Source: Paenibacillus xylanilyticus
GTDB taxonomy: Bacteria > Bacillota > Bacilli > Paenibacillales > Paenibacillaceae
Reading direction: 5' to 3'
DNA: 64,000 nucleotides
NCBI RefSeq assembly: GCF_013359935.1
Contig: NZ_JABMCB010000202.1
Location: forward strand, 372,001-436,000
Part shown: one piece after another, positions 33,265 to 43,700 of the stretch
How positions within the stretch are numbered: the first letter of the stretch is position 1
Layout: each line of letters starts with the position of its first letter
Position numbers and translations under genes: made by a program
Notes under the pieces: model-generated
Told to the model about the DNA's origin: nothing
Databases searched by the model: none
Seen by the model: only the letters and a program-made list of their open reading frames with translations

Positions 33265-34476
33265 TTAAAAGAAATCTGAAAAATAAGGTGTCTGCTGTTC
33301 AATAGCATCTTCTAATACATCTAGCATTTCCGGATTGCACTTGATTCGACCAATTTTATGCAAGTATTCAGGACGCTTATAGCCTAACAACATCGTTGTC
33401 ATTGTCTGGATACTTATGCTATCTTCGCTACGACGATTATGACCTCGGATCACTCGACCGCATCCATTTGGTTCAATTTGTAGAGTAAATGTACCTTGAT
33501 TCCAAGATAGCAGCGGGTCTAACAAGGTGAATGTCCACTCTCGTTCTATTGGAGCAGGTTTGAATGGATATTTAGAAACAAATTGCTCAATGTCTACGAT
33601 CCGTGCCATAAAGTAAGGTGAAATGGTTTCTTTAATATCAGCATCTTCCAGTAAAAAGGCAAGTGGTTCATCTGTATGAATATTGCCAACCACTTTGGAT
33701 ATCATTGAAAAATGCGCACTAATGAAGTTCCAAAGTCCACTTCGTGCCTCTTCATGAATGAAAATCATGTCTTTGACATGAAATACTTCTTCCTCTATCC
33801 AATACAGTAAGTATCCCTCGGGTTTATTGTCTTCACCGTAATAGATAGCAGCTGTTAAATCTTCTGAATCCCATCGCCAATACTCACTCCACGCAAGTTC
33901 TTTCCTTAACATGGCTCCATGTGTTTGCAGCGAGAAGCGTTCATAGGCCGTTTTCACATCTTCGCTTTCCGGTTCTACACGGGCCACATCACCAGGCACT
34001 GGTTTGTTTTTGGGTAATTGGTAGTCTTGAACCTCAAACACAATTTTATCGGAAATGATTTCCCATCCTTTACGGCGATAATAGGGTATAGAATACGGAT
34101 ACAGGTAAGAAATGGATTGTTTTTTTTCACGCATATTGGTGAGAGCCTGTAACAACAGTTTGTTCATTAGGCCTTGCCCAGAATATTCAGGAAAAGTACC
34201 TACGCCTGTAACACCACCCATAGCATAAGTTTGATTAAAAATTCGGACCTCAAATGGATATGTAGAAACCTGAGAAATCAGTTTTTCTCCATCAAACCAA
34301 CCAAGTACATCTGCTTGTTGTAAGACAGGTGATTTCTCATGGAGAATTTCCTTTGCTCCCCAACCCAGTTTGTGAAGATCATTATTTGTAACCTGAAACA
34401 CATAACGCAAAAGCTCACTATATTGTTCTAAATGTGATAATTCTACTTTCTGCATTTTTAAATTTCTCTTACGCAT
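33265..34476 (-). CDS. Eis-like GNAT N-acetyltransferase
   Basis: A 403-residue protein of the enhanced-intracellular-survival type: an N-terminal GNAT domain with the acetyl-CoA loop GVGTFPEYSGQGLMNKLLLQ, a second GNAT-like half, and a C-terminal SCP2-like domain (LLSWNQGTFTLQIEPNGCGR, MTTMLLGYKRPEYLHKIGRI), ending in a free carboxylate Phe. Family members acetylate aminoglycosides or other amines at several positions. GGGAG lies ten bases before the ATG at 34476; a second Met is at residue 8. Single gene, convergent with the paralogue cluster. Confidence 0.88.
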   Translation of the reverse strand: MRKRNLKMQKVELSHLEQYSELLRYVFQVTNNDLHKLGWGAKEILHEKSPVLQQADVLGWFDGEKLISQVSTYPFEVRIFNQTYAMGGVTGVGTFPEYSGQGLMNKLLLQALTNMREKKQSISYLYPYSIPYYRRKGWEIISDKIVFEVQDYQLPKNKPVPGDVARVEPESEDVKTAYERFSLQTHGAMLRKELAWSEYWRWDSEDLTAAIYYGEDNKPEGYLLYWIEEEVFHVKDMIFIHEEARSGLWNFISAHFSMISKVVGNIHTDEPLAFLLEDADIKETISPYFMARIVDIEQFVSKYPFKPAPIEREWTFTLLDPLLSWNQGTFTLQIEPNGCGRVIRGHNRRSEDSISIQTMTTMLLGYKRPEYLHKIGRIKCNPEMLDVLEDAIEQQTPYFSDFF

Positions 34477-35194
34477 GTCCGTGATGCTCCCTTTTTTTGT
34501 TTTATCATTTGCGAATCACATCAGAATAATTCCAGAGTTGAATTATATTCTTCAGAGACCACAACGGATTCCCCCCCCAATCAGATGATCTTTTTTCACG
34601 GTATAACGTTGGTTTGCAACGTGGCCCACAGTAAACTTGCTTCATACATACTAGATTGCTGAAAAAACGCCCCCGTTAGTTTAAACATAATTTATTCGAA
34701 ACTTCTTCTTATTCTGTATCCGAGTTCTTCTTTCTATTGTAATGGTTAAATAGGTTAGGGAAAATCTGAACTCAAAATGTGTAATAACATTGAATTGGTC
34801 GACTACATGGCAACTTGGAGTGCCGACATGCCATCCTGCAATTGGCCTGGGACTACCTTGACAAGAATCCCCATAAACGACTGTCGACATGATCTTCGAC
34901 TTTTTCCATGGCCAGAACATTTTCCCGCCCAATATAACCATGAAAAACGGAACGGATTCAGCATGAATGAAACATGTTCTTGTCCCGCGGCATTAGTATC
35001 GTTTTAACCTCGTTTGAGTGTACATTTTTAGAACCGCCTTCCTAATAAAGAATAAGCGCCATTGTATGTATTTCATTCATATACCATCATCTATTGCAAG
35101 CATGTATCTTTTTGTTTAATGCACCTAAACAACATCCGTCCATGTTCAAGCAACGTCAAGCTATGGCTGAATGCGCATTTATCGTTTAAATTCA
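34477..35194. other. Long intergenic stretch, no supported gene
   Basis: About 700 bases. It contains a module A start (CCCCGTTAGTTTAAAC, 34671-34686) and a module B end (ATGTTCTTGTCCC near 34975). Open stretches on both strands around 34681-35007 have no recognisable motif, no consistent ribosome site and contradictory frames, so I do not call a gene. The last part is the leader of the GH27 gene. Confidence 0.55.
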
Positions 35195-35223
35195 TTGTAG
35201 TTATTTTGAAATAAGAATAATGT
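35195..35223 (+). promoter_or_regulatory. Possible promoter of the GH27 gene
   Basis: TTGTAG (35195-35200), 17 bases, TAATGT (35218-35223), about 48 bases before the start codon. Confidence 0.4.
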
Positions 35224-35270
35224 TCACTCTCTTCATAACGTGAAAACAGAATTAGGAAGGAAGCGAGATT

Positions 35271-36434
35271 ATGAGAAACCATTCTTTAATGGGGTTAGCT
35301 CCTGCGCTGGGCTGGAATTCATGGAATACCTTCACATGGGATATCAATGAGCAATTAATCCGGGATGTCGCTGACGTATTTGTGTCGGATGGTTACCTAG
35401 CAGCTGGTTACGAATACATCGTCATTGACGATTGTTGGAGCCTGAAGGAAAGGGATGCTGATGGTAACTTGGTCGCTGATCCAGAGAAATTCCCGAGCGG
35501 AATGAAAACACTTGCAGATTATATCCACGATAAAGGCCTGAAGTTCGGCATGTACTCCTGTGTCGGTACACATACGTGTGTAGGTTATCCAGGCAGCTTC
35601 GAGCATGAATTTCAGGATGCAGCGATGTTTGCCGAGTGGGGTGTGGATTTTTTGAAATATGACTACTGTTTCAAGCCGCGTCATATCTCTGGTGAACTGT
35701 TATACAAGCGGATGAGCCTTGCGCTCAAAAACTGTGGACGAGATATCCTGTTCTCTGCCTGCAACTGGGGAGAGGATAACGTATATCACTGGATTCGTGG
35801 ATCAGGGGCTCATATGTATCGCTCCACCGGTGACATACGAGACAACTGGGAATCGGTCAAAGAACTGGCTCTTTCTCAGCTCGGCAAACAAAGCTACACT
35901 GGCTCCTTCTGCCATAATGACATGGACATGCTGATTGTTGGCATGTACGGTGGAAGCAACAACGACTTTATCGGAACGATTGGAGGCTGTAACAACATTG
36001 AATACAAAACCCATTTCTCCCTCTGGTCCATGATGGGTTCACCGCTCATGATTGGATGTGATGTACGTAAAGCCAATCAGGCCACCAAGGAAATTTTGTT
36101 GAATCCGGACCTGCTTGCCATCAACCAGGACGCGGAGGCACGCGGAGCTTATCGCATCAAACCCGAGCCGCAGTGGTTCCACACAGACGATGTATTCATG
36201 CTGGTGAAGGTGCTGACAGACGGAGATCTCGCCATCGGCTTTTTCAACATGAGCGACAGTCAGCGCGAGCTGTCCCTTCAATTCTGGGATATGGGGCTGC
36301 CTTACGCCGCCGGTTGTGCCCTATCACTCTACGATTGCTGGGAGCACAAGGAGCTGGGTGTATTCCGTGAGCGTTATGCACCAGTTGTTGGGGCCCACGA
36401 TTGTCTCGTCGTCCGGGCCAAATTGGTGAAATAA
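35271..36434 (+). CDS. GH27 alpha-galactosidase
   Basis: A 387-residue cytosolic retaining glycosidase that releases terminal alpha-1,6-galactose. ALGWNSWNTF and YIVIDDCW open the TIM barrel; the nucleophile is Asp131 in FLKYDYC and the acid/base is Asp188 in MYRSTGDIRDNW. A C-terminal beta domain (about 300-387) completes the family architecture. AGGAAGGAAGCG is the ribosome site. No signal peptide, so it works on imported oligosaccharides. The following small CxxC gene is translationally coupled and an AraC regulator lies convergent just behind. Confidence 0.95.
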   Translation: MRNHSLMGLAPALGWNSWNTFTWDINEQLIRDVADVFVSDGYLAAGYEYIVIDDCWSLKERDADGNLVADPEKFPSGMKTLADYIHDKGLKFGMYSCVGTHTCVGYPGSFEHEFQDAAMFAEWGVDFLKYDYCFKPRHISGELLYKRMSLALKNCGRDILFSACNWGEDNVYHWIRGSGAHMYRSTGDIRDNWESVKELALSQLGKQSYTGSFCHNDMDMLIVGMYGGSNNDFIGTIGGCNNIEYKTHFSLWSMMGSPLMIGCDVRKANQATKEILLNPDLLAINQDAEARGAYRIKPEPQWFHTDDVFMLVKVLTDGDLAIGFFNMSDSQRELSLQFWDMGLPYAAGCALSLYDCWEHKELGVFRERYAPVVGAHDCLVVRAKLVK

Positions 36435-36638
36435 ATGACACAATGCCGCCTGTGCACCTCCTGTTCCGTTCCGCTCTCCTCGGACGATGTCGGCATCTAT
36501 ATTAAACTGGTCTCGCGCACAGCCCGGCAGTTCCTCTGCATTGATTGTCTCGGTGTGAAGCTGAACTGTGGACGGAAACCGATCGAGAAGCTTATCCGTT
36601 ATTTCCGGGAATCGGGGAACTGTGCTCTTTTTCGTTAA
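36435..36638 (+). CDS. Small cysteine-rich (zinc-ribbon-like) protein
   Basis: A 67-residue protein with CRLCTSC near the start and FLCIDCLGVKLNC in the middle, plus a final Cys in SGNCALF. It resembles small proteins found beside carbohydrate genes in Paenibacillus and clostridia, which share the pattern LxxRxxxxFLCxxCL...YFxExGxCxLF. The ATG directly follows the GH27 stop (TAA ATG), so it is expressed by coupling. Function unknown; metal binding is likely from the paired CxxC motifs. Confidence 0.65.
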   Translation: MTQCRLCTSCSVPLSSDDVGIYIKLVSRTARQFLCIDCLGVKLNCGRKPIEKLIRYFRESGNCALFR

Positions 36639-36670
36639 ACGTAGTGTGTCTTATCCGTTTGCTTGTTCTC

Positions 36671-37486
36671 CTAACGTTCTGCTTGTTTCTGATACAGCAT
36701 TACGTATGCTGATGGCGTATGTGATGTTGCCTTTCTGAACACTCTGGAAAAATAAAGCGGATCATTGTATCCCACTGAATAGGCAACGGATTGAATGGAT
36801 AATCTGGATGACTTCAGCAGCTCACAGGCGCGCCGGATGCGGCATGCCGCGATATACGCAGAAACCGATTCGCCTGTAGCTTCTTTGAACCTGCGGAACA
36901 GGTAGCTTCGCTCCAGATTTACGGCCTGTACAATCTCCGCAACCGTCAAGGACGATTTCCAGTAGTTCTGCTCAATATACGTTATCGCCAGCCACACATA
37001 ATCTCTGGCTTCCTCCTGCTTCTCGCTTGGAAAAAACTCCATATAATACGACAATAAAAGGCGCAAACGTGCATCCGCCCTTAACACTTCACATGGCGAT
37101 GTCCCCGCATTCCAGGCCAAATGAAACAAGGGTTCCAAGCATTCCGGCGCTGCTGGCAGTGCAGGGTGCTGGACCGAAAGCTGAGTCAACTCTATGAACC
37201 GTTCTGCATCTCGCCCGCTGAACTCCATCCATACGTATTCCCACGGGTCGGCAGGGTCGGGGTAGTAATAGATTTCTTTTTGCGGAAAAATGATAAAGCT
37301 CTCTCCGGCGCCCAGCCGAAAATACTGGCCGTCTGTTTCCAGTGTGCCCTGCCCATGAATGATGTAATGCAGTGCATAGACGTCACGCACCCCAGGTCCC
37401 CACTGGTGAAGATTTACCGGTTTATGCCCGCCGCTGATAAAATAAACCTGGCTCGCCCTGCTCCCGTCTCTCCATAACGAGTCCAC
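36671..37486 (-). CDS. AraC family regulator with cupin sensor domain
   Basis: About 271 residues. The N-terminal cupin-like domain (YALHYIIHGQGTLETDGQYF, GAGESFIIFPQKEIYYYPDP, DPWEYVWMEFSG) binds a sugar ligand; the C-terminal 100 residues carry the double helix-turn-helix (LTVAEIVQAVNLERSYLFRR, IQSVAYSVGYNDPLYFSRVF). I favour the GTG at 37486 because GGAGG is eight bases before it; an ATG at 37501 has a weaker site and would include that GGAGG. It probably controls the neighbouring GH27 unit. Confidence 0.88.
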   Translation of the reverse strand: MDSLWRDGSRASQVYFISGGHKPVNLHQWGPGVRDVYALHYIIHGQGTLETDGQYFRLGAGESFIIFPQKEIYYYPDPADPWEYVWMEFSGRDAERFIELTQLSVQHPALPAAPECLEPLFHLAWNAGTSPCEVLRADARLRLLLSYYMEFFPSEKQEEARDYVWLAITYIEQNYWKSSLTVAEIVQAVNLERSYLFRRFKEATGESVSAYIAACRIRRACELLKSSRLSIQSVAYSVGYNDPLYFSRVFRKATSHTPSAYVMLYQKQAER

Positions 37487-37655
37487 ATCCGGCACCTCCA
37501 TTCTTGTTACCTGTCATTATATATCATTATGAGGAGTTATTGATTTATTTCAGGTGCTGGGAACAACGCTTCAAGTTGCTTATGATAGAGACAGAGGGCT
37601 AATAACTCAGAGATTTTTTTCAAATAAAAAAACGATGTATTAACTTCAAAATAAA

Positions 37656-37697
37656 CAAAAGTGCGAACCCTCAAAATGATGAGGATTAGCACTTTTG
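37656..37697 (-). terminator. Terminator of the rhamnogalacturonan lyase-esterase gene
   Basis: CAAAAGTGC pairs with GCACTTTTG, with an inner CCTCA/TGAGG stem; the minus strand continues TTTATTTTG. Confidence 0.65.
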
Positions 37698-37761
37698 TTA
37701 TCGTCCTTACTTCAGTTCTAATCACTTAGTGTTATTGGACTGCCTCAAACACTTCAGCATA

Positions 37762-40700
37762 CTATCTTACCGTCACATTTAATTTGGATGATCTGGTTTC
37801 CCCTGATGAATTACGAAGTACAGCTTCATACTCATACGTACCAGGTACCCTTCCGGTGATTGCAGTAACTGCAGACTGTGCACTAGGCGTATGAGCTTGC
37901 AGCGATTGCGCATCGATCAAAACACCATTTTCGTAAAGTTCGTATTCGGTTGCATTTGTTCCCCACCATAGATTCATGGTGACATTAAAGTTGCCGTCAC
38001 CGTCCCAGTTGTCATTCGACAGAACAGCTTGCCCTGGGGAAGCATCAGTGACGATGACTGTCAGCGGTACACTTACGGTCGTACCGAGTGCATTTATCAA
38101 TTCCCCGGTATAGGTATAGGTACCATTTTTCTGTCCAGTAATATCCACTTTAACAGACTGTGCGGATGGGGATTGATCGACCAGAGAAATATCCTTAATC
38201 AATTCACCATTCTCATACAGTTTGAACTGATTGCCGTTATTGCCCCACCACAGATTCATCGTGACCGTGTAGTCGCCGTCTTTGAGCCCTGTGTCATAAC
38301 CGTTATTGTCAGACAGCACTGGAGTCCCAGGGGCCCCATTCGCTAGCGGAGTTGCTATGTTAAGCCATTCCTCCCACTTAAGCAGCACATTTGTCTGCTC
38401 ATCCGTGAATACAGTTCCTCTAGCTGCCTGAACATCATTACCGTAGGATGTGAGCAGTTTACGCGCCTTAACTCCTTCAAGATTATTTGCTGCCTGTTTG
38501 GCCTGCTGTAACGTGTTTGTGAGCTGATCAGCAAGAATGCTGGCATTAGGATCGATCGATTCATCAGCAAAGGCGTTGGTCAGATTAATCAGGCTGTCGA
38601 ATGTAGCGATAACGCCAAAACGATATTCTACCGTCTGTTCCCAGCCAGCCAAATCGGAGACCGTTGCCGTAACCTGGTTCAGGCCGGGTTCCAGTGTATA
38701 CGCAGGAGTGTCGAGAAGCACACCCTCTGGTTCTTCTACACCGGATACCGAATCGGAGGCTGTATAGCCAATTTCCACGTGCTGATCAATGCTGTATTCA
38801 GTTTGACCATGAATTTCAATGGTTGGAGGTACGAGATCAATGAATATGGACAATGACTGTTCGCTCTCTTTGTTACCATCGACATCGACGCTCCAGTAGG
38901 TGATGGTATGTGTACCTTCTTCAGTTAGGGTCAACTGCGCGCCACTCACCGCTTCCCCACCATTGATTTGATAATAGGTCCCTTCGATTTCGGAATCTTC
39001 ATCGTTTGCTGTGAAGGTTACTTGTATTGGAGAAGTATACCAGTCGTGCCGCGATTCTCCTTCCACAGTTGCCGTAGTATGCGGGGCTCCCTGCTCCGGA
39101 GATTCCCCTTCCAACGTAACCAAATCAGATAGCGGTATATTCAATTCCTTCACAAGGCGTGCCACGAGTTCAGACACCTTGATTGCACCATTCATCTGCA
39201 AATGTGTATTGTCTTCCGTTGTGCCTACCCACATGAATATTGATTTGGTTCCTTCTGTGCCAAGCTCCTGGAAATACTCCCAACTGGCTTGGTTCAGATC
39301 GATGATGAGCGTTTCCGTTTCCTGCGCCGTTTCTTTCATCGCCTGTACGTATTCCGGGAAGCTCTTGTTCAGCACCTCTCCGGTAAAATCACGGCGGTTC
39401 ACTGGCGTGACCAGAACTGGAATTGCACCTCTCTGCAGAGCACCGTCAATGTAATCTTTCAAATAAACCTTAAACTGCTCGGGCGTTAGATAACGCTCCG
39501 GACGGGACGGCGTGGAATCGTTATGAGACCACTGCATGAACAGATAATCGCCTTCATGAATGTCGAGTAAAATATCGTTGAGATATCCACCGACCAGGAA
39601 GGTCTTGCTGCTCAGCCCGCCAACTGCCCGGTTATCTATACTGACTTCATTCTTATCAAAATATCCATCCAGCGTTTCGCCCCAGCCCGCTTGCGGACGG
39701 TAGTTCTCTGCGTAATTGGCCACAGTGGAATCGCTGGCCAAATAAATAACTGGTTTTTCGCTTGCGCTGTGATCTGGCAGGCGCTCCAGCTTCAGTGCAT
39801 TGATCTTCGGTGCATTTCCGGTGAAGTTGAAGTTAAATACCCCATCGATCAGGGCAATGTCATACGTGATTTCTTTGAATTCGCCCTTGGCAATGGTTGT
39901 GAGCGGCAGCTTTGTCATCTGCTCTACAACGACATTTGCACTGGTCGATTCTGCAGCATCTCCCATGGTCATCGTTACCCGGTAATTCGCCGGCTCCATC
40001 TCCACAAGGAAGGAGGTTCCGTTTACTCGTGTGAAATCCTCTTTGAGTGAATCTCCAGTTTCACGGTTCTCATCTCTGGTCAGCGCAGTATCGGCAAAGC
40101 CGTACCCGTTGCCTTCAATGTACGCTCTTTTGTCATCAACTTTGATGTATTCGTCGGCTGCGCTGCCGGAACCAAAGTCAAATTTGTATTCGCTTATCTC
40201 TTCGCTCGGTTCACTTGTCAATGAATCCTTCGCAACAGTTAACATGTTAAACGCATGGTCAACTTGAGCCTGCGTGGCTTCCGTATTGAATATAGCTTCC
40301 GCAGCTGCCAAAGCCCGGTTCACCACGGCCTTCGATGCATCTGTATAATCCGACAGATTCAGTGTTTTGATCTCATCGTACAGAGCGATTAAGGCAGTCT
40401 GATCGCCGCCCTCTGAAGAGAGCTGAGTACCTTCTATTCGCACGTTGTCGATTTGGGTAGTCCAGTTCAACGTGCCTCCACCGCCTTTTCTCGTTCCCAG
40501 GAATCGCATGGATCTGACGTTGTCCGCATATGCGGCGGAACTCAGCGAGATATCTGCAATCGTTTGTGTAACTGTCGGATCCGCCAGGTTCGTTAATGTC
40601 AGATCCAATGTTTTCTCGGCAAAATTAACAGTTGCATCCACATTGACCCACTGGTTCTTGGAAATCTCTGTAGCGGTTCCTCCTTCGGGTATGGCCGTGT

Positions 40701-43700
40701 CTCCTGTACCGTAGTCCGGATTATATGCACCGACATAATAATGGATTTTGGTGCTTCCGGTTTTGGTATACAGCGTGAAAAGGGCATTTTCGTTGGAATC
40801 CTGAATCGTGAGATGGCCTTCTGACGGATAGGCACTCACATTACCGGATTGCCAGTCAAAGTTCACGTTCACCTGATCGCCGTTTACGGCATCAAACAGA
40901 CGGAATACTTTGGCCCGATTGCCTGAACCTGAGCCCGCGACGGACAGCACCTTATTTCCAGACTGTTCAACAACGGTCCCCGTCATGGTTCCTCCAATAC
41001 CCGTGGCATTGACCATCGCATACTGGTAACCGGCAGCGTCGCCTTCAAAATCCTCCTCATATAGCTGGGCTTCCGGCTCTGGCTCGGGTTCAGAATTATC
41101 CGGGTCGATGACCAGCGGCGAAATGCTCAGCTCCATGTCTTTGACCGCACCAGCAACGAGTCCGGCAATTTTCTGTGCACCATAGCTGCTGAAATGCGTA
41201 TTATCGTTGATCCCATTCGGGTATTTCGGATAATCACCCGGATTAGCATAGAGGAACACTTTTTCCGTAGCTGTATTTCCAATTTTGTCGTAGTAAGCAA
41301 TACTCAACTTGCTGAGATCAATCAGCGGCACGTCCTGCTCCTCCGCCACTTCTTTTGCAGCCTGCACGTATGCCGGGAAGCTGACGTTGAATTCTTGAGT
41401 CACCGTGTTGAAATCTCTGCGTCCAACCGGAGTGAGCAGTACTGGTGTAGCGCCGCGCTGTTTGGCACCGTTTACATAACGAGCTAAGTAAGTCTTATAG
41501 TCCTCTGGTGATGCGTAACGGTCCGGTATCCCTGCACTGGCATCGTTATGACCAAAGGAAATGAAGAAGAAGTCCCCCGGCTTAATTCGCTGCAGGATCG
41601 TATCCAGACGACCGTCTACCATAAAGGATTTGCTGCTTCGGCCGCCGATCGCATCGTTCACGACGACTGCCCCATTGGAGAGATAACGTCCGAACTGCTG
41701 GCCCCATCCTTCTTGAGGAGCCTGCGCTTCACTGTACGATTGCATGGTTGAATCACCAGCCATATAGATCGTTGTTGCCGCACCAGCCGTTTTCTCTGGA
41801 TATTTCTCGATGATGACGTCTTGGATGTCTATCGCTGTACCCGTGAAGAGAAGATCGAGCTGTCCATCCACCATAGCAATATCATAGGAATACTCCAGTG
41901 GTGCTCCCGCTGTCACATTGGTTACGGCGAGCTTCTGGACGAATTCGGATTTGACTCCAACGTTCGAGTCATTGGCATCATTGCCCAATCGCAGCGTCAC
42001 TTTATAGTTGGCATTTGGCAGGTCAACGGCAAATGTCGTGCCTGTCGCGACCGAAACCTGGTTTGCCCCTACCGTAACACCATTTGTATCCTTGAAGCCG
42101 TATCCCGGATCTTGTGCGTAGAGCGTATCCTGTATGTTCGTACTTCCTGATGTAGTCTCTGTACCGAAATTAAAGCGGTAGACCGGCTCCAGCATTTCAG
42201 CTTCGCGAGTCAGCGTCAGATTGGCTTTAGGGAATGCTGTAGCTTCCGCTCCAAGATAAAAGCCGGTATGAGGCGGCTGGTTGTAGGATACATTTTGCCA
42301 GGCTACGCCAAGTCGATACACAGGGTCTTGCATCAGCGTAGGGATGCGGTAGTCTGAAGGAATGGTCGTCGTGTAGAGACGATACTCCGAACTATCTTCG
42401 CTCCGCAGCAGAAGCTCCTCACGCCAGTCGCCCAGAATGTCCGCCTGGAGTGCCGGATTGCCTTTGGTATGGTTGTTCGTTAACGTACCGGTTGCCCGGA
42501 AGATTTCATTCAGCTTCTTGTTTTGGTAGTCCCACTTATAGATGAGCGGAATTCCTTTGGCTGTGCTATTATCCCACTCATGGTCCAACAGCTCCCGCTG
42601 AAGATCTCCATCCCACCAGATGGCGAAATTGGCGGTTTTGGGCCCTTCGTCCACAGTGTAGATAGCCTCTCCGGCTGCTGAATAGGTATTGGTTACAGGT
42701 ACACTTTGCCCATTGGTAACGGTCGTGGCCCATGATTCATAACCCGGATAGTTCGGATCAATGTCCGCCGACATCCCGCGACCGGTGTCAAAACCTGTTT
42801 TCTCACCCCAGAGGATTTCACCTGTTGCCGCATCGCGCATCTCCAGCCCGTATGCCGCATCGGAATGCTCGTGCACACTTACGACTTGATAGCCCTCCCG
42901 GTTCGGATCGAGCTGGCCGGCGTGCATGGCGTCGCCGTGGCCGAGTCCGGTGCTGTACATCAAGCTGCCGTCATCGTCAATGGCCAAGGCGCCAAACATA
43001 ATTTCGTCCTTGCCGTCCTTGTCGACATCCAGCACACTTAGATTATGGTTGCCCTGTGATTGATATTGTGATCCTGCTTCATTCGTGTCGAACGTCCAGC
43101 GCTTGACGAGTTCCCCGCCAACATAATCATAAGCAACAAGCACTGTGCGGGTATAATAACCCCGGCTCATCACGACACTTGGCTTCGTACCGTCCAGATA
43201 AGCGATGCCGCCAAGGAAACGGTCTACACGGTTGCCATAGCCGTCACCCCAATCACTGACGTTGCCTCTTGGTGGATCATAGTCCACGGTGGATACGGCT
43301 GCTCCGGTCTCACCATCAAACAACGTGAGATATTCTGGACCTGAAAGTATGTATCCGCCGTCGTTGCGATAATCCTTCGTGCCGTCACCAATGACCGTGC
43401 CTTGGCCGTCCTTTGTGCCGTCCGCCGTCTTGACAACAACTTCGGCCTTTCCGTTGCCATCCAGGTCATACACCATTAACTGCGTATAATGCGCTCCGGC
43501 GCGGATGTTAACGCCCAGGTCAATCCTCCACAGCTTCGTGCCGTCAAGCCTAATGGCATCGATATAAACATTGCCAGTATAACCGGCCTGCGAATTGTCC
43601 TTGGAATTGCTCGGACTCCACAGGAAGACGATTTCATATTCGCCATCTCCGTCCAAGTCAGCTACGGAAGCATCTCCTGCATAATAGGAGTATGTTCCGC

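Noticed and set aside
34681..35007. Open frames on both strands in the 34.5-35.2 kb gap
   Set aside because: Both give Trp/Pro/Cys-rich nonsense-like sequences and no start signal; best explained as intergenic with repeat fragments.
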